Positions 7,511 through 17,163 of a DNA stretch of 64,000 bases are shown one piece after another. A program made the position numbers and the translations under genes. The stretch comes from Bacillus sp. ISL-7 (GTDB lineage Bacteria; Bacillota; Bacilli; Bacillales_B; DSM-18226): contig NZ_JAGGQW010000040.1 in NCBI RefSeq assembly GCF_018613065.1, forward strand, positions 80,512 to 144,511, given 5' to 3'. The number at the start of each line of letters is the position of its first letter. Within the stretch, counting starts at the first letter, position 1. The notes under the pieces were generated by a model that was given only the letters and a program-made list of their open reading frames with translations, was not told the DNA's origin and made no database searches.

Positions 7511-7586
7511 TTGTTAGGAATGTTAGTCGATAGTATATAATAAAATAGATTGGAATAATAGCAAAGTATAAAAAGGGGATGGTTCA

Positions 7587-9281
7587 ATGGGGTTTGAGAA
7601 CTATACATACATACGTCCGGATTTAAATGAGGTAACAGAAAAATTTCATTTGGCACTTGAGAGCCTAAAAAATGCAGAATCAGTTGAAGAGCAAAGCAGG
7701 GTCATGAATGAGATTAATAAACTAAGAAATGATCTAGGTACGATGTTCAACCTTTGTTATATTCGTCATTCTATTGATACAAATGATGAGTTTTATAAGG
7801 ATGAACAAGATTTTATGGATGAAATCCAGCCTGAAGTTGAAGGGTTAGTAACTAAGTATTATCAAGTGCTTGTAAATTCTAAGTTCCGTCCTGAATTAGA
7901 AGAGAAATGGGGAAAGCAGCTATTTGCCCTGGCTGAAGGACAACTTAAAACATTTAAACCTGAAATTGTGCCCTTACTTCAGAAGGAAAATCGCCTATCA
8001 ACGGAATATACGAAGCTAATGGCCTCGGCAAAGATAGAATTCGAAGGGGAAGAGAGAACATTAGCACAATTAGAACCATTCGCGCAGTCGACTGACAGAA
8101 AAATGAGAAAACGAGCCAATGAAGCGAAATTTGGTTTTATGGTTGAACATGAAGCTGAGTTTGATCGAATTTATGATGATCTGGTGAAAGTAAGGACAGA
8201 AATTGCCGAATCACTTGGATTTAATAACTTTGTTGAACTTGGTTATTACAGAATGATGAGAACAGATTATAATGCTGAGATGGTCGCCAATTTCCGTAGT
8301 CAAGTACAGGATTTCATTGTTCCGATTGCGACAAAATTAAAAGTACGTCAACAAGAAAGAATCGGACTGGATAAATTAAAGTACTATGATGAAAGCTTTA
8401 ATTTTCAAACTGGTAATGCCACTCCAAAAGGTACTCCGGAATGGATCATAGAAAATGGACAAAAAATGTATGAAGATCTTTCAGAAGATACGGGGGCATT
8501 TTTTCGCTATATGCAAGATAATCATTTGATGGATCTTGTTGCCAAGAAGGGTAAGGCCGGCGGAGGCTACTGTACGTTTATAGAGAATTATAAAGCACCT
8601 TTCATTTTTTCTAATTTCAACGGAACGTCCGGGGATATTGATGTCCTGACACATGAGGCAGGTCATGCTTTCCAAGTATATTCAAGCCGTCATTTTGAGA
8701 TTCCCGAATATGCATGGCCAACCTATGAAGCCTGTGAAATTCATTCGATGAGTATGGAATTTTTCACATGGCCATGGATGGACTTGTTCTTTAAGGAAGA
8801 CACTGATAAATACAAGTTTTCTCATTTAAGTGATGCCCTATTATTCTTGCCATATGGGGTTTCGGTTGATGAATTTCAACATTGGGTCTATGAAAACCCA
8901 GAAGCTACTCCAAAAGAGCGTAAGTTCCAGTGGCGTGAGATTGAGAAAAAATATTTGCCGCATAAAGATTATGACGGAAATGAATACCTAGAGAATGGCG
9001 GCTTCTGGCAGCGCCAAGGGCATATCTATAATTCGCCATTTTACTATATTGATTATACGCTCGCCCAAATTTGTGCTTTCCAATTCTGGAAGCGTTCAAG
9101 AGAGAATCAAGATGAAGCTTGGGCAGATTATGTGAAGCTTTGTAAGTTAGGCGGGAGTATGTCATTCACAAAGTTAGTCGAGGCAGCAAATCTAATCTCT
9201 CCTTTTGAAGTTGGTTGTGTAGAGTCAGTTGTGGGTGTAATTGATGATTGGTTAAAATCTGTGGATGATAAAAATCTATAG
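7587..9281 (+). CDS. M3-family oligoendopeptidase (PepF-like)
   Basis: The 564-residue enzyme has the thermolysin-type zinc site HEAGHAFQ at about residue 356 and the downstream glutamate region CEIHSMSMEFFTWPW, diagnostic of peptidase family M3. It has no signal peptide, so it should trim short peptides in the cytoplasm. The length fits the shorter M3 oligoendopeptidase subgroup rather than the 600-residue PepF. The start ATG follows AAAAGGGGATGG. It is a single-gene unit closed by a strong terminator. All expected active-site residues are present. Confidence 0.9.
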   Translation: MGFENYTYIRPDLNEVTEKFHLALESLKNAESVEEQSRVMNEINKLRNDLGTMFNLCYIRHSIDTNDEFYKDEQDFMDEIQPEVEGLVTKYYQVLVNSKFRPELEEKWGKQLFALAEGQLKTFKPEIVPLLQKENRLSTEYTKLMASAKIEFEGEERTLAQLEPFAQSTDRKMRKRANEAKFGFMVEHEAEFDRIYDDLVKVRTEIAESLGFNNFVELGYYRMMRTDYNAEMVANFRSQVQDFIVPIATKLKVRQQERIGLDKLKYYDESFNFQTGNATPKGTPEWIIENGQKMYEDLSEDTGAFFRYMQDNHLMDLVAKKGKAGGGYCTFIENYKAPFIFSNFNGTSGDIDVLTHEAGHAFQVYSSRHFEIPEYAWPTYEACEIHSMSMEFFTWPWMDLFFKEDTDKYKFSHLSDALLFLPYGVSVDEFQHWVYENPEATPKERKFQWREIEKKYLPHKDYDGNEYLENGGFWQRQGHIYNSPFYYIDYTLAQICAFQFWKRSRENQDEAWADYVKLCKLGGSMSFTKLVEAANLISPFEVGCVESVVGVIDDWLKSVDDKNL

Positions 9282-9290
9282 TTAAATGAA

Positions 9291-9325
9291 AAAAGCGAAG
9301 CCGTTCAAGAAATGGCTTCGCTTTT
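9291..9325. terminator. Bidirectional terminator between M3 peptidase and clpE
   Basis: A perfect 12-bp stem AAAAGCGAAGCC / GGCTTCGCTTTT that works in both directions. Confidence 0.9.
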
Positions 9326-9328
9326 GAC

Positions 9329-11482
9329 CTATTTAAGAGAAGTTACTTTAGAAACTACTTTGAGCTGATTTTCTTCAACAACGGCAGATAATTTTTTAGT
9401 ATCTGGTTCCTCTAAGATAAAATCAGCAATTTTATCTTCAAGTTCTTCTTGGATTACGCGGCGGAGCGGGCGTGCCCCAAATGCGGGGTGGTACCCAAGC
9501 ATAGCTAGTTTTTCTTTTGCTTCAGTTGTAATGGTTAATTCAATCTTTTGCTCAGTAAGTGTTTCTTGTAATTCACTAATCATTAAATCGACAATATAGA
9601 GGATATGCTCTTTACCGAGTGAATTGAATTCAATAATACTATCGAAACGATTCAAGAATTCTGGCTTAAAGAAGCCGCCTAACGAGTCAAGTATACTTGC
9701 TTCTTCGATCGCCGCTGTTGTACCAAATCCAACATGAACTGTCCTGTGGCCCACACCAGCATTGCTTGTCATAATGATAACAGTATCCTTAAAGCTGACA
9801 ATTCTTCCTTGACTGTCTGTGAGTCGGCCATCTTCAAGAATTTGCAGGAACAGATGCTGGACATCTGGATGTGCTTTTTCAATTTCATCTAATAAAATAA
9901 TGCTATATGGATTTCTCCTCACTTTTTCGGTTAGCTGTCCTGCCTCTTCATGACCTACATAGCCAGGAGGTGAGCCGATTAATTTGGAGACGCTGTGTTT
10001 TTCCATGTATTCGCTCATATCAAGACGGATCATCGAATCCTTAGAACCAAATAATTCCTCAGCAAGCGTTTTGGTTAACTCTGTTTTTCCCACGCCGGTT
10101 GGTCCAACAAATAAAAAGGAACCAATTGGGCGATGCTTTGATTTTAAGCCGGCCCGACTACGTCTAATCGCTTTAGAAACTTTATTTACAGCCTTTTCCT
10201 GGCCAATAACCCTTTGGTTAAGATTTTCTTCTAATGCCTTCATTTTTAGCTGCTCATCTTGTTGCAGCTTTCCAACAGGTATCCCTGTTTTTTGTTCGAT
10301 GATTTCTTGTATAAGCCCTACATCAACGATGGGTCTTTCAGAGCTTGATATGAAATGTAAAGACTTTTCAAGGTTTGTTTCTTCATCGCGAAGGGATGCT
10401 GCCCTTTCATACTGCTCATTTTTAAGTGCTTCTTCCTTCTCAGCAGCAATCTCTTTTAGACGTATTTCAATTTGTTCATTGCTCTTATAATCCGAAACTA
10501 GGTTTAATTTCGAACCAGCTTCATCAAGCAAATCGATGGCTTTGTCAGGTAAAAAGCGGTCTTGAATATAGCGCTGAGACAATTGAACACATGCAAGGAT
10601 TGCTTCATCAGAATAGACGACTTCATGATAATCCTCATACTTCTTTTGTATCCCTTTTAATATATCAATCGCAGCTTCTGCAGTCGGTTCAAGTACATGA
10701 ACTGGTTGGAAGCGCCGTTCCAGAGCAGAATCTTTTTCGATTTGGCGATATTCTTTTAAGGTGGTTGCACCAACCACCTGAAGTTCTCCACGTGCAAGGG
10801 CAGGCTTTAAAATGTTGCCGGCATCCATAGAGCCTTCAGCAGAGCCAGCACCTACTAGCAGATGAATCTCATCGATGAAAAGGATTATATTTTTCCGCTC
10901 CTGTAATTCGGAAATGACTTGCTTCATTCTTTCCTCAAATTGGCCACGGATTCCTGTATTGGCAACAAGGGAAGCGACGTCAAGCAAATATACCTCTTTA
11001 CCCCGTAACTTACCTGGGACATCTCCTTCAGCAATTTTCTGGGCAAGATCTTCAGCAATTGCAGTCTTCCCGACCCCTGGTTCACCAATTAATACCGGAT
11101 TATTCTTATTTCGTCTGTTTAGTATTTCAATGACACGCTTTACTTCTCCATCGCGGCCGATGACAGGATCTATCAACCCCGCTTTTGCCATTTGGGTTAA
11201 ATTACGTCCGAATTGATCAATAAAGCCACCTTTTCCGGTTTTTCTTCCTGTTTGTTGTGTAGGTTGAATGTTATCATCCTTATCATGAGAAGCGTTATTC
11301 ATGAACAGATTTTCAAATGGGAAGCTTGGATAAGAATTCATCTTTGGACCAAAACTTGCACCTAAAGTTTGCTTTTCTTTTGTATAACATTCGTGACAGA
11401 GTTTGATTTCCTTACGTTGTCCGTTAATAATCATATTTAATTGAATGTTCGCATGGTTTTCTTTACATTGTTGACAAAGCAT
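9329..11482 (-). CDS. clpE: ATP-dependent Clp protease ATP-binding subunit ClpE
   Basis: The 717-residue protein is a class I Hsp100 ATPase. It starts with the ClpE zinc finger (two CxxC pairs: CQQC near residue 3 and CHEC near 31), then AAA1 with GEPGVGKT and LFIDEIHLL, a UVR-like linker helix pair, and AAA2 with GPTGVGKT and ILLDEIEKA. The zinc finger separates it from ClpC. With ClpP it unfolds and degrades damaged proteins after heat shock. I place the start at ATG 11482, ten bases after GGAGG; a TTG two codons upstream is also in frame. Two CtsR operators and a strong promoter lie upstream, so expression should be tightly heat-inducible. Confidence 0.97.
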   Translation of the reverse strand: MLCQQCKENHANIQLNMIINGQRKEIKLCHECYTKEKQTLGASFGPKMNSYPSFPFENLFMNNASHDKDDNIQPTQQTGRKTGKGGFIDQFGRNLTQMAKAGLIDPVIGRDGEVKRVIEILNRRNKNNPVLIGEPGVGKTAIAEDLAQKIAEGDVPGKLRGKEVYLLDVASLVANTGIRGQFEERMKQVISELQERKNIILFIDEIHLLVGAGSAEGSMDAGNILKPALARGELQVVGATTLKEYRQIEKDSALERRFQPVHVLEPTAEAAIDILKGIQKKYEDYHEVVYSDEAILACVQLSQRYIQDRFLPDKAIDLLDEAGSKLNLVSDYKSNEQIEIRLKEIAAEKEEALKNEQYERAASLRDEETNLEKSLHFISSSERPIVDVGLIQEIIEQKTGIPVGKLQQDEQLKMKALEENLNQRVIGQEKAVNKVSKAIRRSRAGLKSKHRPIGSFLFVGPTGVGKTELTKTLAEELFGSKDSMIRLDMSEYMEKHSVSKLIGSPPGYVGHEEAGQLTEKVRRNPYSIILLDEIEKAHPDVQHLFLQILEDGRLTDSQGRIVSFKDTVIIMTSNAGVGHRTVHVGFGTTAAIEEASILDSLGGFFKPEFLNRFDSIIEFNSLGKEHILYIVDLMISELQETLTEQKIELTITTEAKEKLAMLGYHPAFGARPLRRVIQEELEDKIADFILEEPDTKKLSAVVEENQLKVVSKVTSLK

Positions 11483-11525
11483 AAGCAAATTACCTCCTTG
11501 TAAAGATTCATATTTTCACTTTGAC

Positions 11526-11543
11526 TTTGACTATATTTGACCT
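11526..11543 (-). promoter_or_regulatory. CtsR operator 1 of clpE
   Basis: On the minus strand AGGTCAAATATAGTCAAA matches the CtsR heptad repeat (GGTCAAA-NANA-GTCAAA). A further half-site GTCAAAG follows directly, towards the gene. It lies downstream of the promoter. Confidence 0.85.
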
Positions 11544-11552
11544 TATGACGAT

Positions 11553-11581
11553 AGTATACTCTGACCTTTTTTGACTTTCAA
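11553..11581 (-). promoter_or_regulatory. SigA promoter of clpE with CtsR operator 2 in the spacer
   Basis: On the minus strand TTGAAA (11576-11581) and TATACT (11553-11558) are separated by exactly 17 bases. The spacer, together with the flanking bases, holds a second CtsR box reading AAAGTCAAAAAAGGTCAGA (11560-11578). CtsR bound here would block RNA polymerase directly. Confidence 0.85.
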
Positions 11582-11674
11582 GAAATTTGTTTTTGGTAAT
11601 GCTTGCTATTTCAGGAAAAAAGCTCGTCTTTGTTTGTCCTTATCATCATATATTGATTATAAGGAGGAGATGAT

Positions 11675-12724
11675 GTGAAAAGGGATTGGACTCAAGCATT
11701 TCAGATTGCGGCGGTCTATGTAGGCACTGTAGTAGGCGCTGGATTCGCCACGGGAAAAGAAATCGTTGAATTTTTTTCGCGGTTTGGTTTCTTTGGCTTA
11801 ATAAGTATTTTGATGAGCGGATATCTCTTTATTTCATTGGGTTCAAAATTAATGAGAATGGCTGCACTTATAGATGCAAAATCTTATCAAGAGTTTAATG
11901 AGTACTTGTTTGGCAAATGGCCTGGTCGTGTCATTAACGTCTTTATGCTATTTATGCTTCTTGGTGTTAGTGCTGTGATGCTTTCAGGGGCTGGGGCTAT
12001 TTTTGAGGAACAGTTAAATCTGCCCAAAGCAGTCGGTGTTTTCCTGACAATTTTTTTATCCTTTTTAGTCATGCTAGTTGGTACAAAAGGTCTTTTTGCT
12101 GTCAACACGTTTGTTGTTCCGGTAATGATCACATTCAGCATAATTTTAATGTTCTATTCCATTCAAATGCCCAACTTCCTCAATCAATTATTATTTATTC
12201 CCCATTCTGACGATGGCTGGAAAAGTGTGATTGCACCATTTTCATATGTGGCATTGAATCTGGGGCTAGCACAAGCCGTTTTAGTACCGATTGCAACAGA
12301 GGTAAAGGATGATTGGACAATCAAATGGGGAGGGATTCTTGGGGGTGCTGCTTTAACAGTGATATTGATTGCTGGTCATTTCACTTTAATCATGCTTCCT
12401 AATTTAGAACAATATAATATTCCAATGGCAATTATTATGAAAAACTTAGCCCCTTTTTTTTATTGGATTTTTGTACTCGTTATATATGGAGAGATTTTTA
12501 CTTCTGTAATTGGAAATGTCTTTGGACTGGACCGACAATTGAAGCAATATTTGCCCATTCCAACAATTGTGTCGGTTACGCTTATTTTTATTGTTTCCTA
12601 CCTGATAAGTCTTGTGAATTACGGTACGTTGCTATCCTATTTGTATCCATTGTTTGGTTACATTTGCATGATTTTTTTTATTTTACTATGGATGAAACCA
12701 TTTACACCAAGTATAAGAAAATAG
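11675..12724 (+). CDS. ykvI: YkvI-family membrane protein
   Basis: The 349-residue protein has about ten membrane segments and the YkvI opening VYVGTVVGAGFATGKEI, in which the Gly-rich first helix resembles the LeuT/APC-fold sodium-coupled transporters. YkvI proteins are uncharacterised; a transporter role is inferred from the fold-like pattern. The start is GTG after AAGGAGGAGATGAT. It stands alone between clpE and a convergent CPBP gene. The C-terminus ends in a long hydrophobic helix and a short basic tail. Confidence 0.8.
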   Translation: MKRDWTQAFQIAAVYVGTVVGAGFATGKEIVEFFSRFGFFGLISILMSGYLFISLGSKLMRMAALIDAKSYQEFNEYLFGKWPGRVINVFMLFMLLGVSAVMLSGAGAIFEEQLNLPKAVGVFLTIFLSFLVMLVGTKGLFAVNTFVVPVMITFSIILMFYSIQMPNFLNQLLFIPHSDDGWKSVIAPFSYVALNLGLAQAVLVPIATEVKDDWTIKWGGILGGAALTVILIAGHFTLIMLPNLEQYNIPMAIIMKNLAPFFYWIFVLVIYGEIFTSVIGNVFGLDRQLKQYLPIPTIVSVTLIFIVSYLISLVNYGTLLSYLYPLFGYICMIFFILLWMKPFTPSIRK

Positions 12725-12760
12725 AAAAGCAAGTGTCTGCTAGACACTCTGCTTTTCTAT
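12721..12760. terminator. Shared terminator of ykvI and the CPBP gene
   Basis: ATAGAAAAGC/GCTTTTCTAT outer stem and AGTGTCT/AGACACT inner stem. It overlaps the last codons of the convergent gene. Confidence 0.85.
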
Positions 12761-13368
12761 TTAAAAGGCAAAATAATAAAAATCAAAAGGTCAAAAATGA
12801 TATGAGAAACAATAACCAAGGGCATACTCTTTTTAAAAAAATAAAGATATCCCCACACAAAACCAGAAATAAAGGCAGCGAGAACTAATAAAAATGAGCC
12901 CGAATAAATATGGACGGAAGCGTACAGAATTGATGCAGACAAAATACTTACAACCGGATTTAAGTATTTCGAGAGTCTTTTTTGGATAAATCCACGCCAG
13001 AAAAGTTCTTCGCCAGGTGCCGCAACTAAAACAAGTGCAAGGTACTGCCAAAATAAGGATGGGGCATACCAGTTATAGAGATTTTTAATGCTTGTATCAA
13101 TTGGCAGCTGAAGTATCTCCATTCCCCGTATACCAGCCCGAAAAACAAAATATAATAAGAAACCGGATATTGATCCAAGTAGGATAAATTGAATAAATGA
13201 TACTTCATCATCCACCTCCTCTTGAAAGGTTGAGTATGCGATGAGTACCAGAACTGATCCTGAAAATATATACCAAAAGATCGCTCTATCATGAAATGAA
13301 AAAAATAAAAGAACGTGAGCAATAATAAAACCAATAAGTATGCGAGGGTCTAGGAAGAATTTTTTCAT
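12757..13368 (-). CDS. CPBP-family intramembrane metalloprotease
   Basis: The 203-residue protein has six to seven membrane helices and the CPBP (CAAX protease / bacteriocin-immunity) signature: PGEELFWRGFI (the EExxxR motif) and, 30 residues later, ASVHIYSG with the second-motif histidine; a third His lies in VSHIIFDLL. Members cleave membrane-bound peptides, or act in bacteriocin self-immunity. No bacteriocin gene is adjacent, so the substrate is unknown. All motif residues are intact. Confidence 0.88.
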   Translation of the reverse strand: MKKFFLDPRILIGFIIAHVLLFFSFHDRAIFWYIFSGSVLVLIAYSTFQEEVDDEVSFIQFILLGSISGFLLYFVFRAGIRGMEILQLPIDTSIKNLYNWYAPSLFWQYLALVLVAAPGEELFWRGFIQKRLSKYLNPVVSILSASILYASVHIYSGSFLLVLAAFISGFVWGYLYFFKKSMPLVIVSHIIFDLLIFIILPFK

Positions 13369-13512
13369 TATCGCGATCTCCTTTTCGAAACAATAAAATA
13401 TATTTTATCAAATTAGTTTTTCAAATGGAAATCATTACATCACCCCTTTCCCCATTTATATTGTTTAGAAAACCAAGAAAAGAAAAAAATAATAAGGAAG
13501 GGAGTGAAAGGG

Positions 13513-13632
13513 ATGAGCAAATCAAGGAGTGAACAAGAACGAGAATGGACAGTTAGGAAACAAGATCAAAATCCTCATGGGAAAGTCAAAAGTTTAAAGC
13601 AGTTATCAAAGGAAGCAGGAAAAGGCGAATAG
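13513..13632 (+). CDS. Small conserved hydrophilic protein, 39 aa (DUF6254-like)
   Basis: A 39-codon ORF beginning MSKSRSEQEREWTVRKQ and including NPHGKVKSLKQLSKE, with a good GGGAGTGAAAGGG ribosome site and its own terminator. It is highly charged and has no membrane segment. The HGKVKSL motif matches my memory of a short Bacillus family named DUF6254; that name is tentative. Function unknown. Confidence 0.7.
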   Translation: MSKSRSEQEREWTVRKQDQNPHGKVKSLKQLSKEAGKGE

Positions 13633-13642
13633 CGGTTTAAAA

Positions 13643-13673
13643 AAAAAGGCAGCCATGGCTAGACTGCCTTTTC
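13643..13673 (+). terminator. Terminator after the 39-aa gene
   Basis: AAAAGGCAG/CTGCCTTTT stem followed by TCTAT; in the other direction it could also serve ykvS. Confidence 0.75.
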
Positions 13674-13687
13674 TATAATTCTATTAA

Positions 13688-13876
13688 TTAATAAGCGCTT
13701 TCTTTTACAACCTTATAGTTTTTGTGATTAACAACTGTTCGTTGATCCAATTCTAAATCACGATAATTGTCCATAAATGTTAGGTCGACTATGACAGAAT
13801 TTTCATTTACCTTTTCAACGATCCCCTTTAGACCACCGCGGAATTCTATGATATTTCCTACTTCTGCTTTTCTCAT
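13688..13876 (-). CDS. ykvS: YkvS, DUF2187 family
   Basis: The 62-residue protein matches YkvS: AEVGNIIEFRGGLKGIVEKV followed by NSVIVDLTFMDNY. The pattern is that of a small beta-barrel of the KOW/SH3 type. Function is unknown. The start ATG follows AGGAGAGAG. It is a monocistronic unit. Confidence 0.85.
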   Translation of the reverse strand: MRKAEVGNIIEFRGGLKGIVEKVNENSVIVDLTFMDNYRDLELDQRTVVNHKNYKVVKESAY

Positions 13877-13967
13877 TTTAGTCTCTCTCCTTTACCCCAA
13901 AAAACTATAATAAAATCCAGTTAAATAACAGTTTGCACTACTTTATTCATTTCGTAAAGGCTTTTAT

Positions 13968-13996
13968 TTGACAATTATGTTAATTCTTTATAAACA
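13968..13996 (+). promoter_or_regulatory. SigA-like promoter before the 64-aa gene
   Basis: TTGACA at 13968-13973, 17-base spacer, TAAACA at 13991-13996. The predicted transcription start near 14003 lies about 30 bases before a cre-like site. Confidence 0.5.
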
Positions 13997-14030
13997 TTTT
14001 AATAATATGCGAAAAAAGGCCATAAAAGAA

Positions 14031-14046
14031 TCGGAAACGCTTTCAA
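14031..14046 (+). promoter_or_regulatory. Candidate CcpA cre site
   Basis: TCGGAAACGCTTTCAA matches 14 of 16 positions of the cre consensus WTGWAARCGYWWWCWW. It lies downstream of a promoter, the position where CcpA acts as a roadblock. It would affect the 64-aa gene and perhaps readthrough into ptsHI. Confidence 0.55.
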
Positions 14047-14124
14047 AAGTTATCGTAAGTTTCGAAAATTGGCTTAATAAAAGTCATATACGTTAAAATA
14101 AACAGATAAAGGTGGTGCAACAGA

Positions 14125-14319
14125 ATGAAGGAAGAAATGATCACTGAAATCTTGGATCGACTAATGACTGGTGAACTTTCAGAGTATTTTGTAACAAATG
14201 ATGATTTCATGGAATTTCGTCAGGTACTTGTAAAAAGAAAAGATTTTAAGCATTTCCGCGGAATTGGTCAGAGGGGAGGCGATGTTTTGTATCAATATCT
14301 AAAAGAACCAAGAAGCTAA
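14125..14319 (+). CDS. Small conserved protein, 64 aa, function unknown
   Basis: A 64-residue acidic-to-basic protein beginning MKEEMITEILDRLMTGELSE and including FRGIGQRGGDVLYQYL near the end. The ribosome site AAAGGTGG is good. I do not recognise a named family and see no catalytic pattern. It has its own promoter with a candidate cre site and lies upstream of ptsHI, which suggests sugar-dependent expression, though that is inference. Confidence 0.7.
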   Translation: MKEEMITEILDRLMTGELSEYFVTNDDFMEFRQVLVKRKDFKHFRGIGQRGGDVLYQYLKEPRS

Positions 14320-14368
14320 TCGCTATTATTACCAGGAACTCTCCATTAGAAATGTTGAAATAATCAAA

Positions 14369-14400
14369 AGCTGTCGAAGGTGACAGATTTTATTGTTTTT
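14369..14400 (+). terminator. Weak terminator-like hairpin before ptsH
   Basis: A CTGTC/GACAG stem followed by a T-rich stretch ending in six T residues. The 5-bp stem is weak, so it may leak. Confidence 0.4.
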
Positions 14401-14432
14401 TCATGGGGGAATGTGATAGTTTATGAATGTTT

Positions 14433-14460
14433 TTGACAGAATTGTGACAAATGATATAAA
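14433..14460 (+). promoter_or_regulatory. SigA promoter of ptsHI
   Basis: TTGACA at 14433-14438, 16-base spacer, TATAAA at 14455-14460. It implies a leader of roughly 235 bases before ptsH. The rest of the 380-base gap is AT-rich, with a second weaker TTGACT...TATTTT pair at about 14633-14661. Confidence 0.6.
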
Positions 14461-14702
14461 ATTGATTTTACAGTTGTTTGATAAAGTGGAAAGTGCTATT
14501 CTATCAATTGAATAAACAAAAAACATTATCATGTGAGTGTAAATTCATTACATATTTGTTTTCCTTTTGGAAAAAATAATTGAAAAAGATTTGAATTTAA
14601 CTCTTTAGCCAATTAATGATTTAGTTGACTAAATGATGAGAAATGTTTATTTTTAATGAAGCAAGTTTATATTTTTATATATATTAAAGGAGTTTGATGA
14701 TC

Positions 14703-14969
14703 ATGTCAGAAAAGCAATTTAAGGTAATCGCAGAAACAGGGATACATGCAAGACCAGCAACTTTATTAGTACAAACGGCTAGCCGATTTGATTCTGAGAT
14801 TCATTTAGAGCATAAAGGTAAAAAAGTTAATTTAAAATCAATTATGGGTGTTATGTCTCTAGGTGTTGGCCAAGGTGCAGATATTACGATTTCTGCAGAA
14901 GGAAACGATGCAAACGATGCTTTAAATAGCCTTGAAGAAACATTGAAAAAAGAAGGATTGGCTGAATAA
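14703..14969 (+). CDS. ptsH: Phosphocarrier protein HPr
   Basis: The 88-residue protein is HPr: [12 protein letters not shown] contains the catalytic His 15 that accepts phosphate from enzyme I, and [10 protein letters not shown] contains Ser 46, the site of HPr kinase. Phospho-Ser HPr is the co-repressor of CcpA, so this protein links sugar uptake to catabolite control. I choose ATG 14703 to match the known length; two upstream codons (TTG 14694, ATG 14697) are in frame, but the AAAGGAG site is best spaced for 14703. Its TAA shares a base with the ptsI start (TAATG), so the two are translationally coupled. ptsG, usually upstream in B. subtilis, is absent. Confidence 0.97.
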   Translation: MSEKQFKVIAETGIHARPATLLVQTASRFDSEIHLEHKGKKVNLKSIMGVMSLGVGQGADITISAEGNDANDALNSLEETLKKEGLAE

Positions 14970-16681
14970 TGACTTTTTTACATGGGATCGCAGCATCAAA
15001 CGGTATCGCAATTGCGAAGGCATACCGTCTTGTTGAACCAGATTTATCTTTTGAACAAAAAACAATTGACGATGCTGCTGCAGAGGTTGACCGTTTTCGA
15101 CAGGCAATGGAAAAATCTAAAGCAGAACTCGAAGCAATTCGTGACCGTGCCAAAGTTGACTTGGGTGCGGATAAAGCAGCAATTTTTGAAGCACATTTAC
15201 TTGTCCTAAGTGATCCTGAATTAAATACACCAATAGAAGAAAAAATTCAGTCTGATAAAGTGAATGCTGAGTCTGCTTTAAAGGAAACTGCAGATATGTT
15301 CATTATGATGTTTGAACAAATGGATAATGAATATATGAAAGAACGTGCAGCAGATATTCGTGATGTAACGAAACGTGTATTAGCCCATTTATTAAGTGTT
15401 CAACTGGTTAATCCAAGCATGATTGCTGAGGAAGTTATCATTGTCGCAGAGGACTTAACACCTTCTGATACAGCACAATTAAACAGACAATTTGTCTTAG
15501 GATTTACAACAAATATTGGTGGACGTACGTCACATTCAGCAATTATGGCTCGCTCTATGGAAATTCCAGCAGTAGTTGGAACAAAAACGGCTACTGAGGA
15601 AATCAATAATGGGGATCTAGTTATTGTTGACGGTTTAAAAGGTGAAGTACATATAAATCCTACTCCAGAACTTGTTGAACAATACCGTAAAGTTCATGAT
15701 GAGTATGAAGTACAAAAAGCTGAATGGGCCAAGCTTGTTAACGAACCAACGGTAACGAATGATGATCATCATGTAGAATTGGTCGCCAATATAGGTACTC
15801 CCAAGGATTTAAAGGGAGTAATTGAAAATGGCGGGGAAGGTGTAGGTCTTTACAGGACCGAGTTCCTATATATGGGAAGAGACCAGCTTCCAACAGAGGA
15901 AGAACAGTTTGAGTCCTATAAAGCCGTTTTAGAAGGATTAAAAGGAAAACCTGTTGTAGTTCGTACCTTGGATATTGGTGGGGATAAAGAACTGCCATAT
16001 TTGGATTTACCAAAGGAAATGAATCCATTCTTAGGCTTCCGGGCCATTCGATTATGTTTAGAAGAGCAGGATATATTCCGCACCCAGCTTAGAGCCTTGT
16101 TACGGGCAAGTAACTATGGGAATTTAAAAATCATGTTCCCGATGATTGCAACTCTGGATGAATTCCGTGCGGCAAAAACGATTCTTGAAGAAGAAAAGCA
16201 AAAGCTTCTTGCTGAAGGTCAAAAGGTTTCCGATGAAATTGAACTTGGAATAATGGTCGAAATTCCTTCAACTGCTATCTTAGCTGATCAATTTGCAAAA
16301 GAAGTAGACTTCTTTAGTATTGGAACAAATGATTTGATTCAATATACGATGGCTGCAGACCGCATGAACCAACGTGTTTCATACCTATATCAGCCCTATA
16401 GCCCATCCATTTTACGATTAGTAAAAATGGTTATTGATGCATCACATGCAGAAGGAAAATGGACAGGTATGTGTGGGGAAATGGCAGGAGATGAAACGGC
16501 TATTCCGGTTCTTTTAGGTCTTGGGCTTGATGAATTTTCTATGAGTGCAACTTCAATTTTAAAAGCTCGCTCACAAATCAGGAATTTGAAAAAATCTGAT
16601 ATGGAGAAGCTTGCTCAACAAGTTTTAAATATGCAAACAACCGCTCAGGTTATTGAAGCAGTAAATGGCGCCACAAAGTAA
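14969..16681 (+). CDS. ptsI: Phosphoenolpyruvate-protein phosphotransferase (PTS enzyme I)
   Basis: The 570-residue enzyme takes phosphate from phosphoenolpyruvate and hands it to HPr. The phosphorylated histidine is in [12 protein letters not shown] at about residue 188. The PEP-binding barrel shows [20 protein letters not shown] and [15 protein letters not shown], and the active-site cysteine region GMCGEMAGD. The length is standard. It is the second and last gene of the ptsHI operon and is followed by a strong terminator. Confidence 0.97.
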   Translation: MTFLHGIAASNGIAIAKAYRLVEPDLSFEQKTIDDAAAEVDRFRQAMEKSKAELEAIRDRAKVDLGADKAAIFEAHLLVLSDPELNTPIEEKIQSDKVNAESALKETADMFIMMFEQMDNEYMKERAADIRDVTKRVLAHLLSVQLVNPSMIAEEVIIVAEDLTPSDTAQLNRQFVLGFTTNIGGRTSHSAIMARSMEIPAVVGTKTATEEINNGDLVIVDGLKGEVHINPTPELVEQYRKVHDEYEVQKAEWAKLVNEPTVTNDDHHVELVANIGTPKDLKGVIENGGEGVGLYRTEFLYMGRDQLPTEEEQFESYKAVLEGLKGKPVVVRTLDIGGDKELPYLDLPKEMNPFLGFRAIRLCLEEQDIFRTQLRALLRASNYGNLKIMFPMIATLDEFRAAKTILEEEKQKLLAEGQKVSDEIELGIMVEIPSTAILADQFAKEVDFFSIGTNDLIQYTMAADRMNQRVSYLYQPYSPSILRLVKMVIDASHAEGKWTGMCGEMAGDETAIPVLLGLGLDEFSMSATSILKARSQIRNLKKSDMEKLAQQVLNMQTTAQVIEAVNGATK

Positions 16682-16692
16682 ACACAATACTC

Positions 16693-16727
16693 AAAAAAGA
16701 CCGGCTGATGATTAGCCGGTCTTTTTC
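16693..16727 (+). terminator. Terminator of ptsHI
   Basis: AAAAAGACCGGCT / AGCCGGTCTTTTT, strong GC stem with a T run. Confidence 0.9.
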
Positions 16728-16910
16728 TGTCGTTCATTTATTTTTTGATTTTTCACAGTATTGTCTTTTTAATTATGGATTTTTGAGTATAATAATAAGT
16801 AATACATAGTACCTATTTTTCGGCCAGTACTTTAGGATGATAGATGGACAGGAATAGGCAAGTATTTTATTGGACATGGTAAATTTGAAATGGTGGAGGT
16901 GAATGGAAGT

Positions 16911-17057
16911 ATGGAACAAAAACCTGTACATTTTGATGGAAGTTCACTACTAGGTCAGGCAACCAATGAGGCATTGGTTAATGAACCATTCCAGTTGACT
17001 GATGAAATGAGAATTAACATTGGTCACAATCCTTACTCTCTTGATACAAATGAATAA
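16911..17057 (+). CDS. Small acidic protein, 48 aa
   Basis: A 48-codon ORF, MEQKPVHFDGSSLLGQ at the start and RINIGHNPYSLDTNE at the end, with GGAGGTGA before the ATG and its own terminator 12 bases after the stop. It is soluble and acidic. I do not recognise the family. The clean signals make a real gene likely. Confidence 0.65.
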   Translation: MEQKPVHFDGSSLLGQATNEALVNEPFQLTDEMRINIGHNPYSLDTNE

Positions 17058-17067
17058 ATGATGCATG

Positions 17068-17098
17068 AAAAGGATTTGTCTTCGGGCAAATCCTTTTT
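17068..17098 (+). terminator. Terminator after the 48-aa gene
   Basis: AAAGGATTTG/CAAATCCTTT stem with a TCTTCGGG loop, then a T run. Confidence 0.85.
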
Positions 17099-17163
17099 GA
17101 TTATTTTCTCTTATATTAACTAATAATATTATTGACTTTATTCAAAAGAAAGGTGGAGCTTAA

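Noticed and set aside
10426..10830. 134-codon plus-strand ORF
   Set aside because: Antisense shadow of clpE; the clpE frame has all its motifs.
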